The position numbers were made by a program, and so were the translations under genes. This document shows, one piece after another, positions 23,431 to 37,997 of a stretch of DNA of 64,000 bases (positions within the stretch are counted from its first letter, which is position 1; each line of letters begins with the position of its first letter). Location of the stretch: positions 1-64,000 of the forward strand of contig CAYTSW010000003.1 of NCBI GenBank assembly GCA_964440605.1. Direction: 5' to 3'. Source of the DNA: CAYTSW01 sp964440605. GTDB lineage: Bacteria > Planctomycetota > Phycisphaerae > Phycisphaerales > UBA1924. Under the pieces are notes generated by a model, which worked only from the letters and a program-made list of their open reading frames with translations, was not told the DNA's origin and did no database searches.

Positions 23431-24606
23431 ATGCCGGGACGCCCCACCATCCCCATCCTCACCGCGGCCGTCTGTCTCGCGTGCTCGTGGTGCTGGGTCA
23501 TCGGGATGGTCCTGCCCATCTTCCTCATCGCGGACTTTGGGTTCGCGGGGTGGGTGGCGTTCGTCCTGCCCAACGTCGTCGGGGCGGCGAGCGTGGGGTT
23601 CGTGCTGCGGAATGGCGGGGCGGCGGCGCGGTTTCTTGGCGAGCAGCGCGCCGCCATGCGCGTGTTCTCGCTGGTCACGCTGGCGTTTCACGGCTTCGTG
23701 ATCGCCCACCTGCCGCACTGGATGGGGGTGCTCGATGACCTGGCGGAACAGGCGCGGCTGAGCGAGGCGGCGGCGCACGTCGCGGCGCTGGTGGTCGCGG
23801 GGCTGGGCGTCGCGATGCTGACGCGCTTCGCGTTCGAGCGGCTGGCGCGGTTGGCGTGGGGCGTGCTCGCGGTGTCGGTGGTGAGCTTCGTGCTCGCGGC
23901 TGTGACGACCTCGGGCGATGCCTTCGTGTTTCCGACGCCCGACGAGACGTACCCGTTCCCCGCGGTGTTGCTGGCGGCTCCGGCGCTCGCGCTGGGCTTT
24001 CTGACGTGCCCGTATCTGGATCGCACGCTGGTGCGTGTGCGCGCGGAGGTGGACGCTCCGGATGGCGGCGGGCGCGGGCGGATGGCGTTTGCTGTGGGTT
24101 TCGCCGGTCCGTTTCTCGCGCTCGTGCTCATGACCGCGCTGTACGCGACGGGCATGCTGGGCACGGGGGTGTTCAGTTACTGGGTGCTGCTGCACATCTT
24201 CGTGCAGGCGGTGTACACCAGCGGGCTGCACGCGCGGGCGATGCGGGACGACGGCGTGCGCACGTGGGCGTCAATGACGGCGATGCTGGTCGGCGGGGCG
24301 GTGGGGCTGGTGATCGAGCATCGCTGGTTCGACGACGCCTACCAGGGCTTTTTGTGGTGGTACGCGTTGCCTTTCCCGGCGTTCGTGGTGCTGCTGGTGG
24401 TCTGGGCGCGGCGGGTGACGCGGGGGGTGCTGATCGGCGCGGGGTTCGTAGTGGCGGCGGCGACGCCGGCGTTCGTGATCGGGCAGTTCGAGAGCCGCTG
24501 GGGCTGGCTGGCGGTGGGGGTGGGGATCGTGCTGTGCGGGCCGCTGGTGGTGCGGCTGATCGAAGGGAGGGGGGAAGCGACGAAGGGGGAGACCGAGGCG
24601 GAGTGA
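23431..24606 (+). CDS. Polytopic integral membrane protein, function unknown
   Basis: I do not recognise a family for this 391-residue protein. It has about ten hydrophobic helices spread over the whole length, starting with ILTAAVCLACSWCWVIGM near the N-terminus. A charged loop near residues 205-220 (RVRAEVDAPDGGGRGR) and a Glu-rich C-terminal tail should be cytoplasmic. Layout resembles small-molecule transporters but no signature is clear. The ATG follows a -10 box by six bases. It is the last gene before the gyrA upstream region. Confidence 0.6.
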   Translation: MPGRPTIPILTAAVCLACSWCWVIGMVLPIFLIADFGFAGWVAFVLPNVVGAASVGFVLRNGGAAARFLGEQRAAMRVFSLVTLAFHGFVIAHLPHWMGVLDDLAEQARLSEAAAHVAALVVAGLGVAMLTRFAFERLARLAWGVLAVSVVSFVLAAVTTSGDAFVFPTPDETYPFPAVLLAAPALALGFLTCPYLDRTLVRVRAEVDAPDGGGRGRMAFAVGFAGPFLALVLMTALYATGMLGTGVFSYWVLLHIFVQAVYTSGLHARAMRDDGVRTWASMTAMLVGGAVGLVIEHRWFDDAYQGFLWWYALPFPAFVVLLVVWARRVTRGVLIGAGFVVAAATPAFVIGQFESRWGWLAVGVGIVLCGPLVVRLIEGRGEATKGETEAE

Positions 24607-24756
24607 GAGATTCCGGGGTGCCCGGCTACTGCGCAGCAGAAGCCGGCGCTGGTCGTCGGATGACGCCGTTCCGGGTTCCGCTTCGCGTTGACCGGGCGCC
24701 CGAGGGCACGAGGCGGCGATTACCGGCTGCGTGCTGCGGCGTGGGCGTGTTGAGCG

Positions 24757-24762
24757 TACAAT
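24757..24762 (+). promoter_or_regulatory. Possible -10 box upstream of gyrA
   Basis: TACAAT, the best -10 match in the 253-base gap before gyrA, lies about 98 bases before the start. No convincing -35 is seen. The block GCCGACCCGTA occurs twice, near 24820 and again just before the gyrA start. Mirror copy at 35887-35892. Confidence 0.25.
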
Positions 24763-24859
24763 CCTTGTCTGCCGGTGGGGGAGCCGCGGCGAAGCTTGAG
24801 CGGGGTCATGTGCCGGCTTCGCCGACCCGTACATCTTCCTTTCAGAGACGCCGACCCGT

Positions 24860-27595
<2,736 letters not shown>

Positions 27596-27642
27596 TCAGA
27601 ACGGGCGTCGACGTCTCTTCGCGTTCGGCTCGCTCCGGGCTT

Positions 27643-27669
27643 TTGGGCAGCCGTCGCGTGTGGTAGTCT
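27643..27669 (+). promoter_or_regulatory. Promoter candidate for the STAS gene
   Basis: TTGGGC (27643-27648) and TAGTCT (27664-27669) are 15 bases apart, slightly short; shifting the -35 by one base gives 16. The predicted leader is about 61 bases. Mirror copy at 32980-33006. Confidence 0.4.
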
Positions 27670-27736
27670 GGTGGAAACCGGCGCACACACGCGGGCCCTC
27701 GGTGGTGGGCCGTGGCGCCTCAGCGGAGACGCGGGC

Positions 27737-28087
27737 ATGGCGATCGAGTGGTCGAAGGACATCGTGGTGTGCGACTTGGGCGAAGAGCCCGAACTCTCTG
27801 AGGAGTTGGGCGATCTGTTCCAGCGCCTGCAAGAGCAGGGCGGCGAGACGCCGAGCGTGGTGCTGAACCTCGCGGGGGTGTCGTACCTCAACTCGTCCAA
27901 CCTCGCGCAGATGCTCCGCCTGCGCAAGACGCTTGTGGAGCGTGGCGGGCGGCTGAAGCTCGCGGCGGTCGCGGACCCGGTGTGGTCGATCATGCTGCTG
28001 ACGGGGCTGGACAAGGTCTTTCAGTTCGCGCCGGACAAGGCGACGGCGATCGCGTCCTTGCAGCTCGAGCGTGAGAACCGGCAATAG
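27737..28087 (+). CDS. STAS-domain protein (anti-anti-sigma factor-like)
   Basis: The 116-residue protein is a single STAS domain. The strand and helix start that carries the switch serine in SpoIIAA-like proteins reads VVLNLAGVSYLNSSNLAQ, with S53-S54 where the family has DSSG. The serine pair is kept, but the flanking D and G are both N. Such proteins bind an anti-sigma kinase and are switched by phosphorylation. No kinase or phosphatase partner is adjacent, though a sigma-like operon lies about 10 kb away. The start at 27737 has a GGAG nearby; the frame open to 27671 is not protein-like. Confidence 0.75.
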   Translation: MAIEWSKDIVVCDLGEEPELSEELGDLFQRLQEQGGETPSVVLNLAGVSYLNSSNLAQMLRLRKTLVERGGRLKLAAVADPVWSIMLLTGLDKVFQFAPDKATAIASLQLERENRQ

Positions 28088-28190
28088 CGCCGATCTCGGG
28101 TTCGTGGGTGCAATCGCCCGTCGATGGTGGGCGTTGGGACCGTGACCCGGGGTCCATGGCGGGGGTGAGCATTTCATCTCGGGCGAGCCC

Positions 28191-28220
28191 TTGCGAAGGC
28201 CCGGTGGGGATCCCTAGTCT
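28191..28220 (+). promoter_or_regulatory. Promoter candidate for the cysteine-rich protein gene
   Basis: TTGCGA (28191-28196) and TAGTCT (28215-28220) are 18 bases apart. The predicted leader of about 137 bases contains a perfect 7-bp hairpin, GGAACCC - GAAGTG - GGGTTCC, at 28263-28282. Mirror of the promoter at 32429-32458. Confidence 0.5.
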
Positions 28221-28363
28221 GATTGGACGCGATTTCTGGAACACGCGGGTGAGGGAGGCGTCGGAACCCGAAGTGGGGTTCCTTCGGATGGAAGTAGCGC
28301 GGCCTCGATGTCGCCCGCACAGCCCCCTATTTGAGCCGCTCGAGCAGTAGCAGGAGCATGAAC

Positions 28364-30280
28364 ATGACCCAGCGCCCCTTTGTCGGACGCTTCGCCACGG
28401 TCGCCGTTGGACTCGGCCTCGCCGTCGGTGTCGCCACCGCGGCGCCGCAGGATTTCAGCGATGACTTCAACGACGGCGACTTCACGCCCGACCGATTTCT
28501 GCTGGACACGGACGGGAACCTGGCGACGGGGGCGGATCAGGAGCCCACGCCGCTGTGGATGCCGATCTTTGGTTCGGACCGCAACCCGACGTCGTCGGTG
28601 ATCCGGATCGACGAGAACCGCAAGACGGGGTACCTGCGCTTCCGCTCGCCGCGCAACCGCAACACGCACTCGTACGCGGGCTACATCGCCAACGGATGGA
28701 GCTTCGACCCGCTCGACCCGCTCGACTCGCCGCTGATCCCCGGCGGCTCGATCACCTTGCCCGAGGACGAGGCGCAGGCGATCGAGACGACCCCGCTCCG
28801 ACTGATCGGGCTGCCCGACGACTTCAGCTTCACGGTCGAGGCGAGCTTCGGCTTCAACGTGCTGCGCCCGGCCATCAACGATCCCGTCGGCGCGCTGACC
28901 GAGCGCGGCATGACGATCGCGCTGCTCGACACGGGGATGGTGGACATCGGGTACGGGAGTCTCAACGACGGGGCACTGGTCAACACGGGCGTGGAAGTCG
29001 CGATCGAGAATCTCCAGGGGCTGAACGCTCTTCAGTTCCGGCTGACGCGTTGGGAGGGCGGGGTCGCGGTGCAGGAGGACACAACGCTGTTCGATCCTTT
29101 CACCAGCTTCGAGGGCACGGTCGCGGTTTCGTATCAGAACAATCCGGTTGTCCAGGACCAGTATCTGGTGAGCTTCACCGATCGCTTCAACCGGGTCTCG
29201 GTGCTGACGATCGGCGGCGTGTACGGCGGACGCGATTCGGACGAAGGCGGCCCCATCGAGCAGATGGGCGCCTGCTGCTTCGACGATAACACCTGCGTTG
29301 ACGCGGTGACCTCGTCGCAGTGCGAGTCGGCCGACGGCGACTTCCGCGGGGAGGACGCCGACTGCGATCAGGGCAACTGCACGCTGATGCCCGACGGCGA
29401 CGGCGAAGACATCGGTGCCTGCTGCTTCGACGACACCAACGACTGTTTCGATGGTGCCGAGGAGCAGGAATGCGACGCCGCGGGCGGTGACTGGCGCGGC
29501 ATTGGCTCGACGTGCGATATGGGCAACTGCGTGCTCGAAGACATGATGGGTATGCCACTGCCCGAGGGCGCGTGCTGCCTCGACGACGACACCTGCGTCG
29601 AAGTCGGTGCGGTGGATTGCCTGATGATGAGCGGCATCTTTCAGGGCCAGGGCGTGGGCTGCGTCGGTGCGTGCCTCGGCGCGACTGAGATGGGTGCCTG
29701 CTGCATCCCGGACGAAGACTGCATAGAGGTCGAGGCCGACGAGTGCCTCGCCATGGGTGGTCAGTTCCAAGGCGCCGGCACGGGCTGCGTCGGTGCGTGT
29801 ACCGGCGGGGCTGATGGCGGCGATGACGGCGTGATCGACACCGAGATGTTCATGAACGTCATTCAGCCCTCGCTGTTCATCGGTGTCTACTCGGAGCGTT
29901 GCACCCGCCCCATCCGCCCGCAGACCACCTTCTTCGACTCGCTCATCATGAACGAACTCACTTTCCAGCTCGACGGGAACCTGAACTTCGATCCGGACCC
30001 CGACTTCGATGGGGATGGCGACGTCGATCGCTTCGACATGGCCGCGGCTCTGACCGCCTTCCCGCCCGTTCGAGACGAGTTGCTGCTGGCGATCCTGACC
30101 GATGCCGGTGGTCCCACGCCCGATCAGTTCATCCGCCCGCGTCAGTACAACCGAGCGGTGAACCGCTGGTACAAGCGCAACGTGATCCCCGCATTCGCGG
30201 GGCAGCGCAACCGCGCCGAGCGCCGGAATGACCGCCGCAAGCTCTTCGGCCTGCGTGAGCTTGTCTTCCCCGGTAGCTGA
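28364..30280 (+). CDS. Secreted cysteine-rich protein with four GACC repeats
   Basis: The 638-residue exported protein has a signal peptide ending near GVATAAPQ (about 1-27). A beta-rich domain of about 280 residues follows, possibly lectin- or glucanase-like in shape, with no recognised active site. Four cysteine-rich repeats of 35-40 residues come next, each starting GACC and ending GNC or GAC. A calcium-type loop, DFDGDGDVDRFD, and a basic C-terminal tail close the protein. Paired cysteines suggest disulfides outside the cytoplasm. I prefer the ATG at 28364, seven bases after GGAG; an ATG at 28358 is too close to it. The gene ends 44 bases before the centre of the palindrome. Confidence 0.75.
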   Translation: MTQRPFVGRFATVAVGLGLAVGVATAAPQDFSDDFNDGDFTPDRFLLDTDGNLATGADQEPTPLWMPIFGSDRNPTSSVIRIDENRKTGYLRFRSPRNRNTHSYAGYIANGWSFDPLDPLDSPLIPGGSITLPEDEAQAIETTPLRLIGLPDDFSFTVEASFGFNVLRPAINDPVGALTERGMTIALLDTGMVDIGYGSLNDGALVNTGVEVAIENLQGLNALQFRLTRWEGGVAVQEDTTLFDPFTSFEGTVAVSYQNNPVVQDQYLVSFTDRFNRVSVLTIGGVYGGRDSDEGGPIEQMGACCFDDNTCVDAVTSSQCESADGDFRGEDADCDQGNCTLMPDGDGEDIGACCFDDTNDCFDGAEEQECDAAGGDWRGIGSTCDMGNCVLEDMMGMPLPEGACCLDDDTCVEVGAVDCLMMSGIFQGQGVGCVGACLGATEMGACCIPDEDCIEVEADECLAMGGQFQGAGTGCVGACTGGADGGDDGVIDTEMFMNVIQPSLFIGVYSERCTRPIRPQTTFFDSLIMNELTFQLDGNLNFDPDPDFDGDGDVDRFDMAAALTAFPPVRDELLLAILTDAGGPTPDQFIRPRQYNRAVNRWYKRNVIPAFAGQRNRAERRNDRRKLFGLRELVFPGS

Positions 30281-30312
30281 CCGCTCGCCCGCACGAGTGT
30301 TCCAAGCACGAC

Positions 30313-30336
30313 AGCGCCCGCCGATCGGCGGGCGCT
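30313..30336 (+). terminator. GC-rich hairpin at the exact centre of the palindrome
   Basis: The central 24 bases form a perfect palindrome whose inner part is GCCCGCCGATCGGCGGGC. It lies 32 bases after the stop codon of the cysteine-rich protein gene, which is where an intrinsic terminator would sit. In the native chromosome the stem was probably followed by a T tract and other sequence; here the hairpin runs straight into the reverse complement of its upstream flank. The hairpin is seen directly; its role as a terminator and as the fold-back point is inference. Confidence 0.6.
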
Positions 30337-30368
30337 GTCGTGCTTGGAACACTCGTGCGGGCGAGCGG

Positions 30369-32285
30369 TCAGCTACCGGGGAAGACAAGCTCACGCAGGC
30401 CGAAGAGCTTGCGGCGGTCATTCCGGCGCTCGGCGCGGTTGCGCTGCCCCGCGAATGCGGGGATCACGTTGCGCTTGTACCAGCGGTTCACCGCTCGGTT
30501 GTACTGACGCGGGCGGATGAACTGATCGGGCGTGGGACCACCGGCATCGGTCAGGATCGCCAGCAGCAACTCGTCTCGAACGGGCGGGAAGGCGGTCAGA
30601 GCCGCGGCCATGTCGAAGCGATCGACGTCGCCATCCCCATCGAAGTCGGGGTCCGGATCGAAGTTCAGGTTCCCGTCGAGCTGGAAAGTGAGTTCGTTCA
30701 TGATGAGCGAGTCGAAGAAGGTGGTCTGCGGGCGGATGGGGCGGGTGCAACGCTCCGAGTAGACACCGATGAACAGCGAGGGCTGAATGACGTTCATGAA
30801 CATCTCGGTGTCGATCACGCCGTCATCGCCGCCATCAGCCCCGCCGGTACACGCACCGACGCAGCCCGTGCCGGCGCCTTGGAACTGACCACCCATGGCG
30901 AGGCACTCGTCGGCCTCGACCTCTATGCAGTCTTCGTCCGGGATGCAGCAGGCACCCATCTCAGTCGCGCCGAGGCACGCACCGACGCAGCCCACGCCCT
31001 GGCCCTGAAAGATGCCGCTCATCATCAGGCAATCCACCGCACCGACTTCGACGCAGGTGTCGTCGTCGAGGCAGCACGCGCCCTCGGGCAGTGGCATACC
31101 CATCATGTCTTCGAGCACGCAGTTGCCCATATCGCACGTCGAGCCAATGCCGCGCCAGTCACCGCCCGCGGCGTCGCATTCCTGCTCCTCGGCACCATCG
31201 AAACAGTCGTTGGTGTCGTCGAAGCAGCAGGCACCGATGTCTTCGCCGTCGCCGTCGGGCATCAGCGTGCAGTTGCCCTGATCGCAGTCGGCGTCCTCCC
31301 CGCGGAAGTCGCCGTCGGCCGACTCGCACTGCGACGAGGTCACCGCGTCAACGCAGGTGTTATCGTCGAAGCAGCAGGCGCCCATCTGCTCGATGGGGCC
31401 GCCTTCGTCCGAATCGCGTCCGCCGTACACGCCGCCGATCGTCAGCACCGAGACCCGGTTGAAGCGATCGGTGAAGCTCACCAGATACTGGTCCTGGACA
31501 ACCGGATTGTTCTGATACGAAACCGCGACCGTGCCCTCGAAGCTGGTGAAAGGATCGAACAGCGTTGTGTCCTCCTGCACCGCGACCCCGCCCTCCCAAC
31601 GCGTCAGCCGGAACTGAAGAGCGTTCAGCCCCTGGAGATTCTCGATCGCGACTTCCACGCCCGTGTTGACCAGTGCCCCGTCGTTGAGACTCCCGTACCC
31701 GATGTCCACCATCCCCGTGTCGAGCAGCGCGATCGTCATGCCGCGCTCGGTCAGCGCGCCGACGGGATCGTTGATGGCCGGGCGCAGCACGTTGAAGCCG
31801 AAGCTCGCCTCGACCGTGAAGCTGAAGTCGTCGGGCAGCCCGATCAGTCGGAGCGGGGTCGTCTCGATCGCCTGCGCCTCGTCCTCGGGCAAGGTGATCG
31901 AGCCGCCGGGGATCAGCGGCGAGTCGAGCGGGTCGAGCGGGTCGAAGCTCCATCCGTTGGCGATGTAGCCCGCGTACGAGTGCGTGTTGCGGTTGCGCGG
32001 CGAGCGGAAGCGCAGGTACCCCGTCTTGCGGTTCTCGTCGATCCGGATCACCGACGACGTCGGGTTGCGGTCCGAACCAAAGATCGGCATCCACAGCGGC
32101 GTGGGCTCCTGATCCGCCCCCGTCGCCAGGTTCCCGTCCGTGTCCAGCAGAAATCGGTCGGGCGTGAAGTCGCCGTCGTTGAAGTCATCGCTGAAATCCT
32201 GCGGCGCCGCGGTGGCGACACCGACGGCGAGGCCGAGTCCAACGGCGACCGTGGCGAAGCGTCCGACAAAGGGGCGCTGGGTCAT
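30369..32285 (-). CDS. Secreted cysteine-rich GACC-repeat protein, right-arm copy
   Basis: Identical to 28364-30280 on the opposite strand: signal peptide, beta-rich domain, four GACC repeats and a calcium-type loop. Its stop faces the stop of the left copy across the central hairpin, 88 bases apart. Confidence 0.75.
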   Translation of the reverse strand: MTQRPFVGRFATVAVGLGLAVGVATAAPQDFSDDFNDGDFTPDRFLLDTDGNLATGADQEPTPLWMPIFGSDRNPTSSVIRIDENRKTGYLRFRSPRNRNTHSYAGYIANGWSFDPLDPLDSPLIPGGSITLPEDEAQAIETTPLRLIGLPDDFSFTVEASFGFNVLRPAINDPVGALTERGMTIALLDTGMVDIGYGSLNDGALVNTGVEVAIENLQGLNALQFRLTRWEGGVAVQEDTTLFDPFTSFEGTVAVSYQNNPVVQDQYLVSFTDRFNRVSVLTIGGVYGGRDSDEGGPIEQMGACCFDDNTCVDAVTSSQCESADGDFRGEDADCDQGNCTLMPDGDGEDIGACCFDDTNDCFDGAEEQECDAAGGDWRGIGSTCDMGNCVLEDMMGMPLPEGACCLDDDTCVEVGAVDCLMMSGIFQGQGVGCVGACLGATEMGACCIPDEDCIEVEADECLAMGGQFQGAGTGCVGACTGGADGGDDGVIDTEMFMNVIQPSLFIGVYSERCTRPIRPQTTFFDSLIMNELTFQLDGNLNFDPDPDFDGDGDVDRFDMAAALTAFPPVRDELLLAILTDAGGPTPDQFIRPRQYNRAVNRWYKRNVIPAFAGQRNRAERRNDRRKLFGLRELVFPGS

Positions 32286-32561
32286 GTTCATGCTCCTGCT
32301 ACTGCTCGAGCGGCTCAAATAGGGGGCTGTGCGGGCGACATCGAGGCCGCGCTACTTCCATCCGAAGGAACCCCACTTCGGGTTCCGACGCCTCCCTCAC
32401 CCGCGTGTTCCAGAAATCGCGTCCAATCAGACTAGGGATCCCCACCGGGCCTTCGCAAGGGCTCGCCCGAGATGAAATGCTCACCCCCGCCATGGACCCC
32501 GGGTCACGGTCCCAACGCCCACCATCGACGGGCGATTGCACCCACGAACCCGAGATCGGCG

Positions 32562-32912
32562 CTATTGCCGGTTCTCACGCTCGAGCTGCAAGGACGCGAT
32601 CGCCGTCGCCTTGTCCGGCGCGAACTGAAAGACCTTGTCCAGCCCCGTCAGCAGCATGATCGACCACACCGGGTCCGCGACCGCCGCGAGCTTCAGCCGC
32701 CCGCCACGCTCCACAAGCGTCTTGCGCAGGCGGAGCATCTGCGCGAGGTTGGACGAGTTGAGGTACGACACCCCCGCGAGGTTCAGCACCACGCTCGGCG
32801 TCTCGCCGCCCTGCTCTTGCAGGCGCTGGAACAGATCGCCCAACTCCTCAGAGAGTTCGGGCTCTTCGCCCAAGTCGCACACCACGATGTCCTTCGACCA
32901 CTCGATCGCCAT
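32562..32912 (-). CDS. STAS-domain protein, right-arm copy
   Basis: Identical to 27737-28087, including the LNSSN switch-serine motif. Its promoter candidate lies at 32980-33006. Confidence 0.75.
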   Translation of the reverse strand: MAIEWSKDIVVCDLGEEPELSEELGDLFQRLQEQGGETPSVVLNLAGVSYLNSSNLAQMLRLRKTLVERGGRLKLAAVADPVWSIMLLTGLDKVFQFAPDKATAIASLQLERENRQ

Positions 32913-33053
32913 GCCCGCGTCTCCGCTGAGGCGCCACGGCCCACCACCGAGGGCCCGCGTGTGTGCGCCGGTTTCCACCAGACTACCACACGCGACGGCT
33001 GCCCAAAAGCCCGGAGCGAGCCGAACGCGAAGAGACGTCGACGCCCGTTCTGA

Positions 33054-35789
<2,736 letters not shown>

Positions 35790-36042
35790 ACGGGTCGGCG
35801 TCTCTGAAAGGAAGATGTACGGGTCGGCGAAGCCGGCACATGACCCCGCTCAAGCTTCGCCGCGGCTCCCCCACCGGCAGACAAGGATTGTACGCTCAAC
35901 ACGCCCACGCCGCAGCACGCAGCCGGTAATCGCCGCCTCGTGCCCTCGGGCGCCCGGTCAACGCGAAGCGGAACCCGGAACGGCGTCATCCGACGACCAG
36001 CGCCGGCTTCTGCTGCGCAGTAGCCGGGCACCCCGGAATCTC

Positions 36043-37218
36043 TCACTCCGCCTCGGTCTCCCCCTTCGTCGCTTCCCCCCTCCCTTCGATCAGCCGCACC
36101 ACCAGCGGCCCGCACAGCACGATCCCCACCCCCACCGCCAGCCAGCCCCAGCGGCTCTCGAACTGCCCGATCACGAACGCCGGCGTCGCCGCCGCCACTA
36201 CGAACCCCGCGCCGATCAGCACCCCCCGCGTCACCCGCCGCGCCCAGACCACCAGCAGCACCACGAACGCCGGGAAAGGCAACGCGTACCACCACAAAAA
36301 GCCCTGGTAGGCGTCGTCGAACCAGCGATGCTCGATCACCAGCCCCACCGCCCCGCCGACCAGCATCGCCGTCATTGACGCCCACGTGCGCACGCCGTCG
36401 TCCCGCATCGCCCGCGCGTGCAGCCCGCTGGTGTACACCGCCTGCACGAAGATGTGCAGCAGCACCCAGTAACTGAACACCCCCGTGCCCAGCATGCCCG
36501 TCGCGTACAGCGCGGTCATGAGCACGAGCGCGAGAAACGGACCGGCGAAACCCACAGCAAACGCCATCCGCCCGCGCCCGCCGCCATCCGGAGCGTCCAC
36601 CTCCGCGCGCACACGCACCAGCGTGCGATCCAGATACGGGCACGTCAGAAAGCCCAGCGCGAGCGCCGGAGCCGCCAGCAACACCGCGGGGAACGGGTAC
36701 GTCTCGTCGGGCGTCGGAAACACGAAGGCATCGCCCGAGGTCGTCACAGCCGCGAGCACGAAGCTCACCACCGACACCGCGAGCACGCCCCACGCCAACC
36801 GCGCCAGCCGCTCGAACGCGAAGCGCGTCAGCATCGCGACGCCCAGCCCCGCGACCACCAGCGCCGCGACGTGCGCCGCCGCCTCGCTCAGCCGCGCCTG
36901 TTCCGCCAGGTCATCGAGCACCCCCATCCAGTGCGGCAGGTGGGCGATCACGAAGCCGTGAAACGCCAGCGTGACCAGCGAGAACACGCGCATGGCGGCG
37001 CGCTGCTCGCCAAGAAACCGCGCCGCCGCCCCGCCATTCCGCAGCACGAACCCCACGCTCGCCGCCCCGACGACGTTGGGCAGGACGAACGCCACCCACC
37101 CCGCGAACCCAAAGTCCGCGATGAGGAAGATGGGCAGGACCATCCCGATGACCCAGCACCACGAGCACGCGAGACAGACGGCCGCGGTGAGGATGGGGAT
37201 GGTGGGGCGTCCCGGCAT
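36043..37218 (-). CDS. Polytopic membrane protein of unknown function, right-arm copy
   Basis: Identical to 23431-24606. About ten membrane helices; the leaderless -10 box is at 37225-37230. Confidence 0.6.
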   Translation of the reverse strand: MPGRPTIPILTAAVCLACSWCWVIGMVLPIFLIADFGFAGWVAFVLPNVVGAASVGFVLRNGGAAARFLGEQRAAMRVFSLVTLAFHGFVIAHLPHWMGVLDDLAEQARLSEAAAHVAALVVAGLGVAMLTRFAFERLARLAWGVLAVSVVSFVLAAVTTSGDAFVFPTPDETYPFPAVLLAAPALALGFLTCPYLDRTLVRVRAEVDAPDGGGRGRMAFAVGFAGPFLALVLMTALYATGMLGTGVFSYWVLLHIFVQAVYTSGLHARAMRDDGVRTWASMTAMLVGGAVGLVIEHRWFDDAYQGFLWWYALPFPAFVVLLVVWARRVTRGVLIGAGFVVAAATPAFVIGQFESRWGWLAVGVGIVLCGPLVVRLIEGRGEATKGETEAE

Positions 37219-37268
37219 GGGGACAGAATACGGACGCTTGCCGCCAGCGGATCAGCGGCGGCGGCTCG

Positions 37269-37982
37269 TCACTCCACCCCGGCCCCCACCGAACCTCCAG
37301 CCCCCGCACGCTCCACCACGCGCTGGCGACGCTCGCGGTAGTGCTCCTTGGGCGTCACGTGGAACGTCGCGCGGCAGCGGCCCACGCGCTTCTCCTTGCC
37401 CGTCCCCGGCACCTTGAGCTGCTGATACACGTTCATCACGATCGGGATGTTGAACTCGCCGCCCGTCGCGATCAGGGCCTCGAGGTCTTCCTCGGGCGTC
37501 ACGCGGTACACCGCCGGCCCGAAGCACGGGCGCAGGAAGCGATAGCCCAGCTCCTTGCACACCACCGTGTAGTCCTTGCCGACCGCCGAGAAGACGTACA
37601 TGCCCCCCGCGATCTCGCTGTTGGCCAGCAGGCTGGCGCCCGCCATCGCGTTGTACCAGTTGCGGTTAAAGCGCTTGAAGGGGAGCACGGCGGTGAACGT
37701 GCTCGCGTCGACGCGCTTCATGCGGATGCCCGAGCGGAAGGCGTAGGGCAGCCAGACGAACGAGCAGACGCGGTGCCAGAAGTTGTTGCGGGTGCTCAGC
37801 TTGGAGATGAACCCCTCGATCCACTCGATGGGACCCTTGCGCCGCTTGCGAGGCATCCCCCCGACGGGCGCCTCCGCCGGTCGCGGGCGCGCCTCGATCG
37901 GCAGCGCCACCTCGCCCTCGGACTCCCCGGCGTTGGCGGGCGTCGGGTCGTTCGTCGCGTCCTGTCTCGGGTGCGATTCCAC
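37269..37982 (-). CDS. DUF4442 hot-dog protein, right-arm copy
   Basis: Identical to 22667-23380. GTG start with TAGACT at 37989-37994 six bases upstream. Confidence 0.65.
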   Translation of the reverse strand: MESHPRQDATNDPTPANAGESEGEVALPIEARPRPAEAPVGGMPRKRRKGPIEWIEGFISKLSTRNNFWHRVCSFVWLPYAFRSGIRMKRVDASTFTAVLPFKRFNRNWYNAMAGASLLANSEIAGGMYVFSAVGKDYTVVCKELGYRFLRPCFGPAVYRVTPEEDLEALIATGGEFNIPIVMNVYQQLKVPGTGKEKRVGRCRATFHVTPKEHYRERRQRVVERAGAGGSVGAGVE

Positions 37983-37997
37983 GGGGCAAGTCTACGG

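Noticed and set aside
30281..30368. A replication origin or attachment site at the centre
   Set aside because: No DnaA-box cluster, no AT-rich segment and no integrase nearby; the symmetry is fully explained by the fold.
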